Assembly: GCA_965660325.1 (NCBI GenBank)
Contig: CBFHZL010000045.1
Span: forward strand, 1-19,312
Direction of reading: 5' to 3'
Length of the DNA: 19,312 bases
From: Acidiluteibacter sp965660325
GTDB taxonomy: Bacteria > Bacteroidota > Bacteroidia > Flavobacteriales_E > Vicingaceae
Shown here: positions 6,921-14,724 of the stretch, piece after piece
Numbering within the stretch: position 1 is the first letter of the stretch
Layout: each line of letters begins with the position of its first letter
Notes under the pieces: model-generated
Databases searched by the model: none
Seen by the model: only the letters and a program-made list of their open reading frames with translations
Told to the model about the DNA's origin: nothing
Position numbers and translations under genes: made by a program

Positions 6921-8112
6921 ACACCACTAAGCCTTTTAAGTAAGCGCCCTCTGGGTGATACATGCTTACCGGATGATCTGCAGGTTGTGACAAATGCTCC
7001 ATGACGCGTACATTTCTGCCCGACTCGATGGCTGCTGCCATAATGGTATTGTAAAACGTTTGTCGATCAACTACTTGAGAGCAAGAGAACGTCAGCAATA
7101 CGCCTCCTTTTTTCATCATCTTAAAAGCTCGTGCATTCAGTCGCTTATATCCTTGTATGGCGTTATGCAAAGACTTCCTATTTTTAGCGTAAGCAGGCGG
7201 ATCAAGGATGATTACATCGTAGTCCTCTTCGCATTTATTCAAAAACGTAATGGTATCAGCAACGATGCTTTTGTGGTTGACTTTTTTATCAAAATTGATT
7301 GCTACATTTCTATCTGTTAGTACAATTGCTTTTTCAGAGCTGTCTAGAGAATGAACTTCTTTAGCACCTGCTTCTAGCGCATAAACCGAGAAGCCACCCG
7401 AATAGCAAAAGGTATTCAACAGCTTTTTGCCGCTAACATATTTTTGTAGCAATTTTCTATTCTCACGCTGATCGATAAAAAAGCCTGTCTTTTGACCGCT
7501 CACCCAATCGATTTCGAATAATACGCCGTGTTCCTTTACTACCTGCTTGCCTTCATGCTCACCGATCAGGTAACCGTTTTCAATAGTTGCAGCATAATCT
7601 GGCGGTAAGGTCTCCGCACTTTTATCGTAAATGGCTGTTATCTTTCCTTCAGAAGCGCTAATAATGGCAGAGGCGATTTCTTTGCGTACTTTGTGCATTC
7701 CTATGGAGTGCGCTTGATACACGGCCACATCGCCATAAACATCGATAATAAGACCGCTAAAGCCATCACCTTCAGCATGAATTAGACGGTAAGTCGTGGT
7801 CTCTGCTGAGTCAAAAAGGCCAATTGTTTTGCGGTATGTGATCGCGTTTTTGACCTTTACTTCCCAAAACTTAGCAGTTGGGTCAACATCTTCAAAACTG
7901 AAAATACGAACCGCTATAGAGCCGTTATGAAAGTGACCCAAAGCCAAAAAGGACCCATCATTGGCGACCACTTTTACAATTTCTCCATCAGCCAAATCTT
8001 CTTGATCTTCATCGATTAAGATTCGCTCAATAGCTCCTGAGAAAACCCAGGGATGTTGACGTTGGATAGATGCTTCTTTTTTGCGCTTTAGCGTGACGAT
8101 TGGAATAGCCAT
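6910..8112 (-). CDS. rlmI: Class I SAM-dependent 23S rRNA (cytosine) methyltransferase, RlmI-like
   Basis: The N-terminal 75 residues form a PUA domain (HPWVFSGAIERI, then DGSFLALGHFHNGS). A middle domain and a Rossmann methyltransferase follow. The signature QKTGFFIDQREN lies at 207-218, the SAM-binding loop NTFCYSGGFSVYALEAGA at 233-250, DPPAY at 304-308, and TFSCSQ (341-346) with Cys344 as the likely catalytic nucleophile of 5-methylcytosine formation. E. coli RlmI makes m5C1962 in 23S rRNA, and the 400-residue length matches. A -7 promoter element sits 21 bases before the start. The last 11 bases overlap the MATE gene. Substrate identity is inferred from family resemblance only. Confidence 0.88.
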   Translation of the reverse strand: MAIPIVTLKRKKEASIQRQHPWVFSGAIERILIDEDQEDLADGEIVKVVANDGSFLALGHFHNGSIAVRIFSFEDVDPTAKFWEVKVKNAITYRKTIGLFDSAETTTYRLIHAEGDGFSGLIIDVYGDVAVYQAHSIGMHKVRKEIASAIISASEGKITAIYDKSAETLPPDYAATIENGYLIGEHEGKQVVKEHGVLFEIDWVSGQKTGFFIDQRENRKLLQKYVSGKKLLNTFCYSGGFSVYALEAGAKEVHSLDSSEKAIVLTDRNVAINFDKKVNHKSIVADTITFLNKCEEDYDVIILDPPAYAKNRKSLHNAIQGYKRLNARAFKMMKKGGVLLTFSCSQVVDRQTFYNTIMAAAIESGRNVRVMEHLSQPADHPVSMYHPEGAYLKGLVVYVD

Positions 8113-8132
8113 GGTGTAGTATAATTAAGCCA

Positions 8133-8140
8133 CAAATTTA
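8133..8140 (-). promoter_or_regulatory. Bacteroidota-type -7 element for the rlmI operon
   Basis: The - strand reads TAAATTTG, a perfect match to TAnnTTTG, 20 bases upstream of the rlmI ATG. No good -33 TTTG was found at the usual distance. Confidence 0.45.
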
Positions 8141-8240
8141 CCTAAACGGTAAGGAATGGGAGATAAGTGCAGAAAAAAGTTCGGCGTTAAGACTTATATT
8201 CGTTACAGCTTAAACACGACAAAGTGAAACGTAGAGATAT

Positions 8241-8276
8241 AAAAAAAGCCCTTTCCAGATCAGAAAGAGCTTTTAA
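8241..8276 (-). terminator. Rho-independent terminator of ndk
   Basis: On the - strand a 12-bp stem (AAAAGCTCTTTC with GAAAGGGCTTTT, one G-U pair, 7-base loop) runs into seven T residues, 18 bases after the ndk stop. The odd pair is G-U only in - strand RNA and A-C on the other strand, which supports the orientation. Confidence 0.88.
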
Positions 8277-8293
8277 AAAAATATTTTCAATGG

Positions 8294-8713
8294 CTAGAAA
8301 CGCTCTAAATTAGAGAAAAAGAAGTTTCCTTCAATTGCAGCATTTTCATCGCTATCAGATCCGTGTACTGCATTGGCAGAGATAGATTCTGCATACATTT
8401 TACGGATTGTTCCTTCAGCAGCTTCTGCAGGGTTTGTAGCACCGATTAATGTTCTAAAGTCAGCTACAGCGTTGTCTTTTTCAAGAATTGCAGCAACGAT
8501 AGGACCATTGCTCATGTAGTCTACCAATTCGCCATAAAAAGGACGCTCTTTGTGAACTGCGTAAAATTCTCCTGCTTCTTCTTTCGAAAGCTTGGTATAT
8601 TTCATTGCAACGATTCTAAAACCTGCAGCATTGATTTTGTCTAAAATTCCGCCGATGTAGTTTTTTTCAACTGCATCAGGCTTAATCATTGTAAATGTTC
8701 TGTTTGTAGCCAT
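8294..8713 (-). CDS. ndk: Nucleoside diphosphate kinase
   Basis: Ndk moves the gamma-phosphate from ATP to nucleoside diphosphates through a phosphohistidine, balancing the NTP pools. The 139-residue length is standard. The family start TFTMIKPDAVEKN is present, followed by the helix around GFRIVAMKYTKLS, the HKERPFYGELVDYM segment (54-67), and the active-site motif NAVHGSDS with the phosphorylated His117. Every residue expected around the site is there. It is monocistronic: it has its own -7 element 36 bases upstream and a strong terminator right after the stop. Confidence 0.97.
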   Translation of the reverse strand: MATNRTFTMIKPDAVEKNYIGGILDKINAAGFRIVAMKYTKLSKEEAGEFYAVHKERPFYGELVDYMSNGPIVAAILEKDNAVADFRTLIGATNPAEAAEGTIRKMYAESISANAVHGSDSDENAAIEGNFFFSNLERF

Positions 8714-8748
8714 TTTATTCTTGTATTTGTTATTTGCTTAATAAATTG

Positions 8749-8756
8749 CAAAATTA
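8749..8756 (-). promoter_or_regulatory. Bacteroidota-type -7 element for ndk
   Basis: The - strand reads TAATTTTG, matching TAnnTTTG, and would give a leader of roughly 30 bases before the ndk ATG. The upstream -33 region is weak. Confidence 0.45.
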
Positions 8757-8894
8757 AATAAACCAAGAGATATTAACTAGTACTTAGATTAATTTTATAA
8801 GGTGTTTTGAAGCTGTACTTTTAAGTATACATATGGATGAACTGAACAAAACGAACTCTAAATACTTGACGGCTTAATGTTGTTTCTATCTAAG

Positions 8895-9662
8895 CTATTG
8901 TACGCTGTTAGTCTTAGCATATTCCTTTAATTTCCCAAAATCTAAATGGAGTCCAACTGAGAAGTCAATTCCTTTATGTGTGAAAAAGTCATCATTTTGA
9001 GAAATTCCAAATCCTAGATTTGTATTTACGCCAACAATACCAAATGAATACCTTAAATTAATGAAAGGTTGTAAAATGACTTTCTGGTTGTTCGCGAAAA
9101 AAGATTCCTCAATTACGCCAAAATATGCTGTTGGATATTCAATCTCAGTAAAATTAAGGTAGGTTAATTTAGCCCCAGCTGCAAAAATAAAATCTTTCGT
9201 AATGTCTGAAGCTATAGTTGTTTGTACAAAATAACTGTTAAAATCTGTTTGATATACTAAAGGGTCGGTAGTAAATGATTTAAGGTCAGTTGTAGTGCCA
9301 GATTTTCCAAATCCTATTCCTCCTATAAAGTCGATGTACTTATTTTCGTTTAATGCTGTCTCGTAAACACCTAAACCAAATTCAAACTGATAGTTTGGTA
9401 GTATACTATTATAGGCAGTTGAACCTAATTGGTTGTTATTTGAAAACTCTTCAGTATTACTAACATGGTAGTTACCGATTATAACTAATTTATTAATAGG
9501 GCTATAACTTCCATTGATGTTGATACCTGACCCTGCACTAGCAGTGATATGACCATCTCCTTTATTCTCAAGCATTGGAGAGTTTATTTTAGCAGGTTTG
9601 TAGAATCCGCTGCAGGAACTTAAGACAAAAGGCAGTATTAGTAAGTGTAGTTTAATTTTCAT
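8895..9662 (-). CDS. Lipoprotein with predicted beta-rich outer-membrane fold
   Basis: The N-terminus is a lipoprotein signal with lipobox LSSC (Cys17). The mature start, SGFYKPAKINSPMLENKGDG, resembles a conserved but uncharacterised Bacteroidota group whose members keep a Pro-Met-Leu...Lys-Gly pattern after the lipid anchor. The rest alternates polar and hydrophobic residues with many Gly, Asn and aromatic residues, as in small beta-barrels: FEFGLGVYET, FIGGIGFGKSG, FINLRYSFGIVGVNTNLGFGIS, FSVGLHLDFG. This suggests an outer-membrane protein of 8-10 strands. It stands alone: 89 bases separate it from the GNAT gene upstream. The function is unknown. Confidence 0.7.
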   Translation of the reverse strand: MKIKLHLLILPFVLSSCSGFYKPAKINSPMLENKGDGHITASAGSGININGSYSPINKLVIIGNYHVSNTEEFSNNNQLGSTAYNSILPNYQFEFGLGVYETALNENKYIDFIGGIGFGKSGTTTDLKSFTTDPLVYQTDFNSYFVQTTIASDITKDFIFAAGAKLTYLNFTEIEYPTAYFGVIEESFFANNQKVILQPFINLRYSFGIVGVNTNLGFGISQNDDFFTHKGIDFSVGLHLDFGKLKEYAKTNSVQ

Positions 9663-9751
9663 TTAAATGGAATAGTTGAAACTATAAATATTATTAAGTC
9701 AGCAAAGTAGGTAAATATACTTTATATAAAATGTTTAGAGTTATCAAATTT

Positions 9752-10237
9752 CTAATCTAAATCATAGACCATCCGCGTAGTACATGCAAAATGTCCTGTA
9801 TTGCCCATTGGGTAATCTATGTACTTAAACCCTGTTTTCTCGTATAGATGTATCGCTTCTTTTAGAGCAGGAAAGGTTTCTAAATAGCACAGTTTGTAGT
9901 TTTGTTCTTTTGCAAAACCTAAGCAAAGCTGCATGAGCTTTTTCCCAATTCCCTTACCCCGAGCTGAAGGTTTTAAAAACATCCGTTGTAATTCACAGAC
10001 TTCTTCCGGTTCACCAGGAAGTATGTTGATGCCTGCTCCTCCCAATAGTTCTTCACCCAAATAAGCGACAAAATAGCAACTTCTAGCATCAGTAAATGTG
10101 GTGGATAGGGCATTAGTACCATCATCTGTGAATACTGTTCCGTCAGTAGCGGAATCGTATTCTATTAAGGTGCTTTTTATGATATCAGCCAATGCAGCAT
10201 CATCGGCAGCGTGAATTGTTCTGTAAACTATCTCCAT
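9752..10237 (-). CDS. GNAT-family N-acetyltransferase
   Basis: This is a cytoplasmic acetyltransferase of 161 residues. The acetyl-CoA pyrophosphate-binding motif is RGKGIGKKL (93-101), preceded by the strand CELQRMFLKPSA and followed by the helix LMQLCLGFAKEQ and the motif-B region LYEKTGFKYID. GNAT enzymes acetylate amines on amino acids, antibiotics, polyamines or proteins; nothing here fixes the substrate. Its ATG shares one base with the stop of the HhH-barrel gene (TAATG), so it is translated by reinitiation from that message. This links a cytoplasmic enzyme to two envelope proteins, which is unusual and may be meaningful or just convenience. Confidence 0.88.
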   Translation of the reverse strand: MEIVYRTIHAADDAALADIIKSTLIEYDSATDGTVFTDDGTNALSTTFTDARSCYFVAYLGEELLGGAGINILPGEPEEVCELQRMFLKPSARGKGIGKKLMQLCLGFAKEQNYKLCYLETFPALKEAIHLYEKTGFKYIDYPMGNTGHFACTTRMVYDLD

Positions 10238-12333
10238 TAGAATTTTAATCGCAGCTGTGCAATCACTTCACTTTTTGTGTTTCCATTTATTCGATCTTTA
10301 CTCGAACCGATCACTTGTCGGTCGGTGTAATAGGTTTGTGCATAGCGAACCCATAAATCAATACCTCGCGAAATGTGATATTTTGTTGATAGATAAAAGC
10401 GGGTTCCTCTGCCATTATAGGCTGGTATAGCAAACGCATATAACACACTGTTTTCGTATGCGTAGATTCTAGTATCGTAAGAATCAGTATCAAAAAGCGC
10501 ATACCTTAAGGAGAATGAAAAGGGGCTTCCTAAGCTTTTATAGGATACATCTTGATAAACTAAGTATCCAAACTCTTTTGGTTGTTCCCCTTGCTGATAT
10601 TGTGAGAATTCAACTCTACTGTCAATATCCCATGCTTTGTTAATTTGATAACTGATGTTATAGCGGTAAGCTTGTTGTTTTTCATTGACTACAAGGTCTA
10701 ATTTTTCACCTTCATCTCTATAGCTTGCCCCTCGTTCACGAGTTCTTATTCTTCCATACATGCTGAGTTTTTTATTTGGACTGTAGGTCACTTGAGCTAA
10801 ATAGCTATAACCATTTGATGGTCCATCTGCTTGAAATCGTAACCAAGGAAATACAAACCGATCAAAATAAGCCGAAATAGTAATGGATTTAAATGGTTTT
10901 GCATTGATTCCCATGAATATACCTTCTTCATTGCTGTTCGCAGTACTTTCTCCAATTGCGTTGCTTTCAAATGCTTTAAAATCACGATCAAACTTACGCT
11001 GTTGCACTGCTAAAGAGAGCTTGGGATCCAAGTAAACCAGTAATCCATTGGTCATGGCCATTCCACCATCTATTGATTGGCTAACTTCTCCAAAAAAGTT
11101 AAAGTTTTTATAGATATAGTTGTAATCGACTCCAACGTTGGTGTTCTCATTTCCAAGTCGACTAAACTGATTATAAATTCTAGAGGAGGGTTGAAAATTA
11201 CCTTCTAATTCGCTCCTAGCTGCTGTGATTCCAATGTTTAGGTTGCGTTTTTTATACGTTAAATGAGTTCCGTAATACGTTCGTTTAATTCTATTCTTAT
11301 TGTCTAACTCATTAGGTGTTCTGTGAAACCCTGATTCTCCAAGTGACGTAAATACAAGTGTTTCTTGATCATCTATGGTATCGGTGACATTGGCATCTAC
11401 TTTATTTCTAGAATAAAAAGCGGTTAGCTCAAAATTACCTTTCTGTAAGGTAATTCCACCACCACGCATAAACCGATCTTCTTGCACGGAGGTGTATGGT
11501 CTTAATCCTCTGGCGCTTCTTTTGATGGTTTGTAAATCGGCCGTTTTACCAAATGCTAAGCCTGACCAAAAGGTTAATCCTTGACCAAATTGTGCTTGAA
11601 AATCTCCTAAAGCCAACTCTTTGACTACCCCAAAATTTTGGAGATAAAGATGACCACTGTAAAAGTCGAAACCATCTTTTTGTGTCCCTTGGAAAAACTC
11701 CTCTCCCGGATCTTTTTCTGCTGTAAAACCAGCACTCACATTATTGCTGTAAGTAAATTTATACCGCGTATACAGCCTGTCTTGGCTTCCGAGGTACCGT
11801 GCATTCTCATTTTCTTCCAACGCTTCATCAGAAATATCCGAGTAACCTTCTTGTTCTTCTAAAATGCGAGTGTAGCGCATAAACAATTGGTTGTCTCCAT
11901 CATTGATAATTTCTCTAAAACTTACGTTTGGAGAGTCTAAATTGCTATTAACGCTTACAAATGGCAATATCAACTGAATCGTTTCTCTATCGAATCCTTT
12001 TACAGTCTGTAGCTCCTCTAATGTAAAAAGTTTGCCGTGTTGTTCGAGATGTATAAGTAGGTTATTAATTAAGATGTCACTGATTAACCCTAGTGTTTGC
12101 AACTCTTCATAGTCGGTTCTGTTTAAATTGATTGGTTTGCGATAGTAAAACTCTAATTGCTCAAAAAGTGTGGTGTAGTCTGCTTCACCACTTTCATTAT
12201 TGTCCAGAAGAAATTCTATTCGAGATTCTACAATTAGGTTCTTTTCTCTTTCAATATCATCGGTTTGTCCAAAGGAAGTTACTCCAATGAAAGCAGATAA
12301 AATAAAAAGTATAAATCGAATACTGTTCTGCAT
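10237..12333 (-). CDS. Exported helix-hairpin-helix protein with predicted C-terminal beta-barrel
   Basis: The 698 residues begin with a signal peptide ending SFGQ (residues 1-23). Residues 66-126 form two helix-hairpin-helix motifs of the ComEA type: PINLNRTDYEELQTLGLIS, then GKLFTLEELQTVKGFDRETI. The remaining 550 residues are rich in aromatic and Gly residues with alternating strands and end in a barrel-like terminus (IAQLRLKF), so I predict an outer-membrane barrel with the HhH part in the periplasm. HhH domains normally bind DNA non-specifically; whether this one does is unknown. Similar proteins occur in Bacteroidota as uncharacterised HhH-domain proteins. The gene overlaps the PorV-like gene before it and the GNAT gene after it by one base each (TAATG). 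Confidence 0.75.
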   Translation of the reverse strand: MQNSIRFILFILSAFIGVTSFGQTDDIEREKNLIVESRIEFLLDNNESGEADYTTLFEQLEFYYRKPINLNRTDYEELQTLGLISDILINNLLIHLEQHGKLFTLEELQTVKGFDRETIQLILPFVSVNSNLDSPNVSFREIINDGDNQLFMRYTRILEEQEGYSDISDEALEENENARYLGSQDRLYTRYKFTYSNNVSAGFTAEKDPGEEFFQGTQKDGFDFYSGHLYLQNFGVVKELALGDFQAQFGQGLTFWSGLAFGKTADLQTIKRSARGLRPYTSVQEDRFMRGGGITLQKGNFELTAFYSRNKVDANVTDTIDDQETLVFTSLGESGFHRTPNELDNKNRIKRTYYGTHLTYKKRNLNIGITAARSELEGNFQPSSRIYNQFSRLGNENTNVGVDYNYIYKNFNFFGEVSQSIDGGMAMTNGLLVYLDPKLSLAVQQRKFDRDFKAFESNAIGESTANSNEEGIFMGINAKPFKSITISAYFDRFVFPWLRFQADGPSNGYSYLAQVTYSPNKKLSMYGRIRTRERGASYRDEGEKLDLVVNEKQQAYRYNISYQINKAWDIDSRVEFSQYQQGEQPKEFGYLVYQDVSYKSLGSPFSFSLRYALFDTDSYDTRIYAYENSVLYAFAIPAYNGRGTRFYLSTKYHISRGIDLWVRYAQTYYTDRQVIGSSKDRINGNTKSEVIAQLRLKF

Positions 12334-13178
12334 TAATCAAACGTATAAGCCAATGAAATCATTGGAGAAAACCCCAGGTTAGAATCAAAGCTTGAAGCAA
12401 AATCTAATTGAAAATCTTTTAGAAATAGTCCAAATCCGAAAGTACTCAGCGATGGTTTATTCGCGATTCCAGCTCTCAAGTAAAGAATTTCTATCGCTTG
12501 ATATTCTAACCCTAGGTGAATGCTTGGGTCATAATCAATGTCTTTATTTACTTGTAAGCTTGTTCTAAGTTTTTTAGAAAACTCATAGTTTAATCCCAAC
12601 TGTAATTCTGTTGGCAGTCGGTCCTCTGATTCTTCTGTTAAACCGATTCTTGTAGGGTTATTTAGAGTAGCGGCAACACTAAAGTTTTCATTGATTAAGG
12701 CATATAATCCAATTTTTGCGGATAGGGTATTTTTGTTGCCATAGCCTTCACCAATTCTTAAATTGAGGTAGTTTAATTGTGCGCCAACACCAAAATTATC
12801 ACTTAGTTTTAAGCCATAACCGATACCTATTTTATTCTCTTGATATTGGCTGTAACCAAATTGAGATAAGCTTAAACCAATGCCAGAGTTTTTTAACGCA
12901 TACGTCCCAATTATTGCTTTATTAGCCAAATCGTTTGAAAGATATTCGTTGGAATAATAAGCTCCTACTGCAGATTTTTCATAAAAAGGCAAGGCCCCGA
13001 TATTATTCTCCGCTGACCACAAATCTGTCTGGTTGATGCTCGTTTTACCCATTGCTGCGGCTCTTGCACCAATCGGGGTATTGAACTGGGCCGTAGCACT
13101 TAAGCTGAGGGTTAGGATAGACAGTATGAGAAGTATTCGATTCAAACCATTATTTTTATTCAAAATCCTAAAGTACAA
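12333..13178 (-). CDS. PorV/PorQ-like outer-membrane beta-barrel protein (TTG start)
   Basis: After a signal peptide ending SATAQ comes FNTPIGARAAAMGKTSI, the hallmark of the PorV/PorQ family of FadL-like barrels. The rest alternates strands (GIGLSLSQFGYSQ, KIGIGYGLKLSDNFGVGAQLNYLNL, LYLRAGIANKPSLSTFGFGLFLKDF) and ends in a barrel-type terminus (ISLAYTFD). PorV itself carries proteins to the type IX secretion machinery; most relatives have no assigned role. No ATG exists between the upstream in-frame stop and the signal peptide, so a TTG must start it: the one used here (with GGTAGG about 10 bases before), or TTG at 13163 or 13145. The stop overlaps the HhH-barrel start (TAATG). At 281 residues it is on the short side for the family. 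Confidence 0.75.
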   Translation of the reverse strand: MYFRILNKNNGLNRILLILSILTLSLSATAQFNTPIGARAAAMGKTSINQTDLWSAENNIGALPFYEKSAVGAYYSNEYLSNDLANKAIIGTYALKNSGIGLSLSQFGYSQYQENKIGIGYGLKLSDNFGVGAQLNYLNLRIGEGYGNKNTLSAKIGLYALINENFSVAATLNNPTRIGLTEESEDRLPTELQLGLNYEFSKKLRTSLQVNKDIDYDPSIHLGLEYQAIEILYLRAGIANKPSLSTFGFGLFLKDFQLDFASSFDSNLGFSPMISLAYTFD

Positions 13179-13253
13179 AAAATTAGTGCCTACCGGATAA
13201 ACTTTCTGTTATTATTAATTCATTAATCATGAACAGTTTTGAATTTCAGTGGG

Positions 13254-13261
13254 TATCTTTG
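13254..13261 (+). promoter_or_regulatory. Bacteroidota-type -7 element giving a near-leaderless plsC-like mRNA
   Basis: TATCTTTG matches TAnnTTTG perfectly and ends only four bases before the ATG at 13266. Transcription would start at or next to the ATG. The -33 box is not clear at the usual spacing. Confidence 0.55.
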
Positions 13262-13265
13262 TTTT

Positions 13266-13811
13266 ATGCGATTACTATCCATTATTATTTTTAAAATTAC
13301 CGGTTGGAAAACTGCCGTTAACCTGTCTCCTGATGTTAAGCGTTGTGTATTGATTGCCGCTCCTCATACGAGCAATTGGGACTTGCTTTATGCACGCGCA
13401 GCTCTATATATTCTTCGAGTTAAAGTGAAGTTTTTGATTAAAGACGATTACTTTTTTTTCCCTTTAAATCATATTTTAACATCGATTGGAGCTATTCCTG
13501 TTGACCGCTCAAAAGCGAAAGGAAATAAGGTGCAAATACTTATTGACTTGTTTAGTCAAAACAAAGAGTTGGTTACGATGATTCCTGCTGAAGGTACGCG
13601 TAGTTTGGTTAAAGAATTTAGAAAAGGTTTTTACCATGTTGCCAATGGGGCAAAAGTTCCGATAGCGCTTGGCTACTTAGATTATAAGAAGAAAGTTGCA
13701 GGTATTGGTCCTTTATTTTATCCCACCGGGAATATAGACAAAGATTTACAAGAGATTTATGCTTTTTATCGAACCATACACGCAAGGCACCCACATAACG
13801 CTATGCCTTAA
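13266..13811 (+). CDS. PlsC-family 1-acylglycerol-phosphate acyltransferase-like protein
   Basis: This membrane-associated acyltransferase has 181 residues. It has the HX4D catalytic box as HTSNWD (34-39), a GAIPVDR block (75-81) and the glycerol-phosphate-binding EGTR (109-112), then VPIALGYLDY. PlsC enzymes add the second acyl chain to lysophosphatidic acid, but this short subgroup, common in Bacteroidota, may acylate other lipids. The open frame extends upstream to a TTG at 13239. That extension is rejected because a -7 promoter element lies inside it; the ATG at 13266 starts the usual hydrophobic N-terminus. It is monocistronic and divergent from the PorV-like operon. Confidence 0.85.
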   Translation: MRLLSIIIFKITGWKTAVNLSPDVKRCVLIAAPHTSNWDLLYARAALYILRVKVKFLIKDDYFFFPLNHILTSIGAIPVDRSKAKGNKVQILIDLFSQNKELVTMIPAEGTRSLVKEFRKGFYHVANGAKVPIALGYLDYKKKVAGIGPLFYPTGNIDKDLQEIYAFYRTIHARHPHNAMP

Positions 13812-14238
13812 AACTGAGTAGTAAATTACTTTGTAGGTTTTTTATCAATAGGTTAATGTAGTAATTGTATTAATCCATCAATTTATAAGTGTGTTTACAC
13901 AGACCTTAATAAATATGTTCATGCAATAATTTGCTGCTTTTATAATAAATTAAACCGATTGAAAACAACCTAATCCTTTTTTATTCAGATCGTTGTAGCA
14001 GAATAAGACAAAGGTTTAATCAGTTGACCTTTTAATGTTTTGATTGCTATGAAATGGGGTATGTGAAACATTTCTCTGTTTTCGACTGCGCCCAACTTAC
14101 AAGGTATTCGAGAAATCACTATTAACAATTAACCATTCACCAACTTAGCTCAAACTGACAAGATACTTTAATGAAAGTAAATTATTAACTAAAACGTTCA
14201 ACGTCATTTAGGGAAGCACAACCATTAACACTTAACAA
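13812..14238. other. 427-bp gap without a gene
   Basis: This lies between the converging plsC-like and purE genes. It holds no open frame with coding character and no clear hairpin followed by T residues for either gene. It is AT-rich with repeated TTAAC words (around 14121-14137 and 14223-14240). Small palindromes are AGTAA-A-TTACT near 13825 and ACGTT-C-AACGT (14194-14204). None has an evident role. Confidence 0.6.
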
Positions 14239-14724
14239 TTACTTCAATTCCTCATTCATTTTAGCCACTTTCAGTTTTAGGCTTTCTTTATAAGTAATCA
14301 TATTGGTCATTACCGTCGGGTTGGCAGTAGCGATAATCTGAGCTGCTAATATTCCTGCATTCTTAGCGCCATCTAGTGCCACAGTTGCTACAGGAACTCC
14401 TCCAGGCATTTGTAGAATGGATAAAACAGAATCCCAACCATCAATTGAATTAGACGATTTTACAGGTACACCAATCACCGGAAGGGGAGTCATGGATGCG
14501 ACCATACCGGGCAAGTGCGCTGCTCCGCCTGCACCTGCAATAATTACCTTAATGCCTTTGTCTAATGCTGATTTTGCGTAGTCTACCATTAGCTCCGGCG
14601 TTCTGTGAGCAGAAACGATGGAGATTTCATAACCAACACCCAATTCATTAAGTACTTCAGCTGCTTGATTCATTACGTTTAAATCAGAACTGCTCCCCAT
14701 TATTATACCAACTTCTGCTTTCAT
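14239..14724 (-). CDS. purE: N5-carboxyaminoimidazole ribonucleotide mutase, class I
   Basis: PurE converts N5-CAIR to CAIR in purine synthesis, moving the carboxylate to C4. The 161-residue protein has the expected motifs: MGSSSDLNVM (9-18) for phosphate binding, SAHRTPELM (38-46) with the catalytic His40, GAGGAAHLPGMVAS (64-77), and the later SNSIDGWDSVLSI and MPGGVPVATVA. All class I residues are present. The start codon shares one base with the purK stop (TAATG), so the two enzymes of consecutive steps are translationally coupled. Confidence 0.97.
   Translation of the reverse strand: MKAEVGIIMGSSSDLNVMNQAAEVLNELGVGYEISIVSAHRTPELMVDYAKSALDKGIKVIIAGAGGAAHLPGMVASMTPLPVIGVPVKSSNSIDGWDSVLSILQMPGGVPVATVALDGAKNAGILAAQIIATANPTVMTNMITYKESLKLKVAKMNEELK

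Noticed and set aside
14090..14204. A second attC-like site (GCCCAAC at 14090 with ACGTTCAACGT at 14194)
   Set aside because: The two boxes are not complementary to each other, no inner boxes pair, and the flanking genes are chromosomal housekeeping genes.
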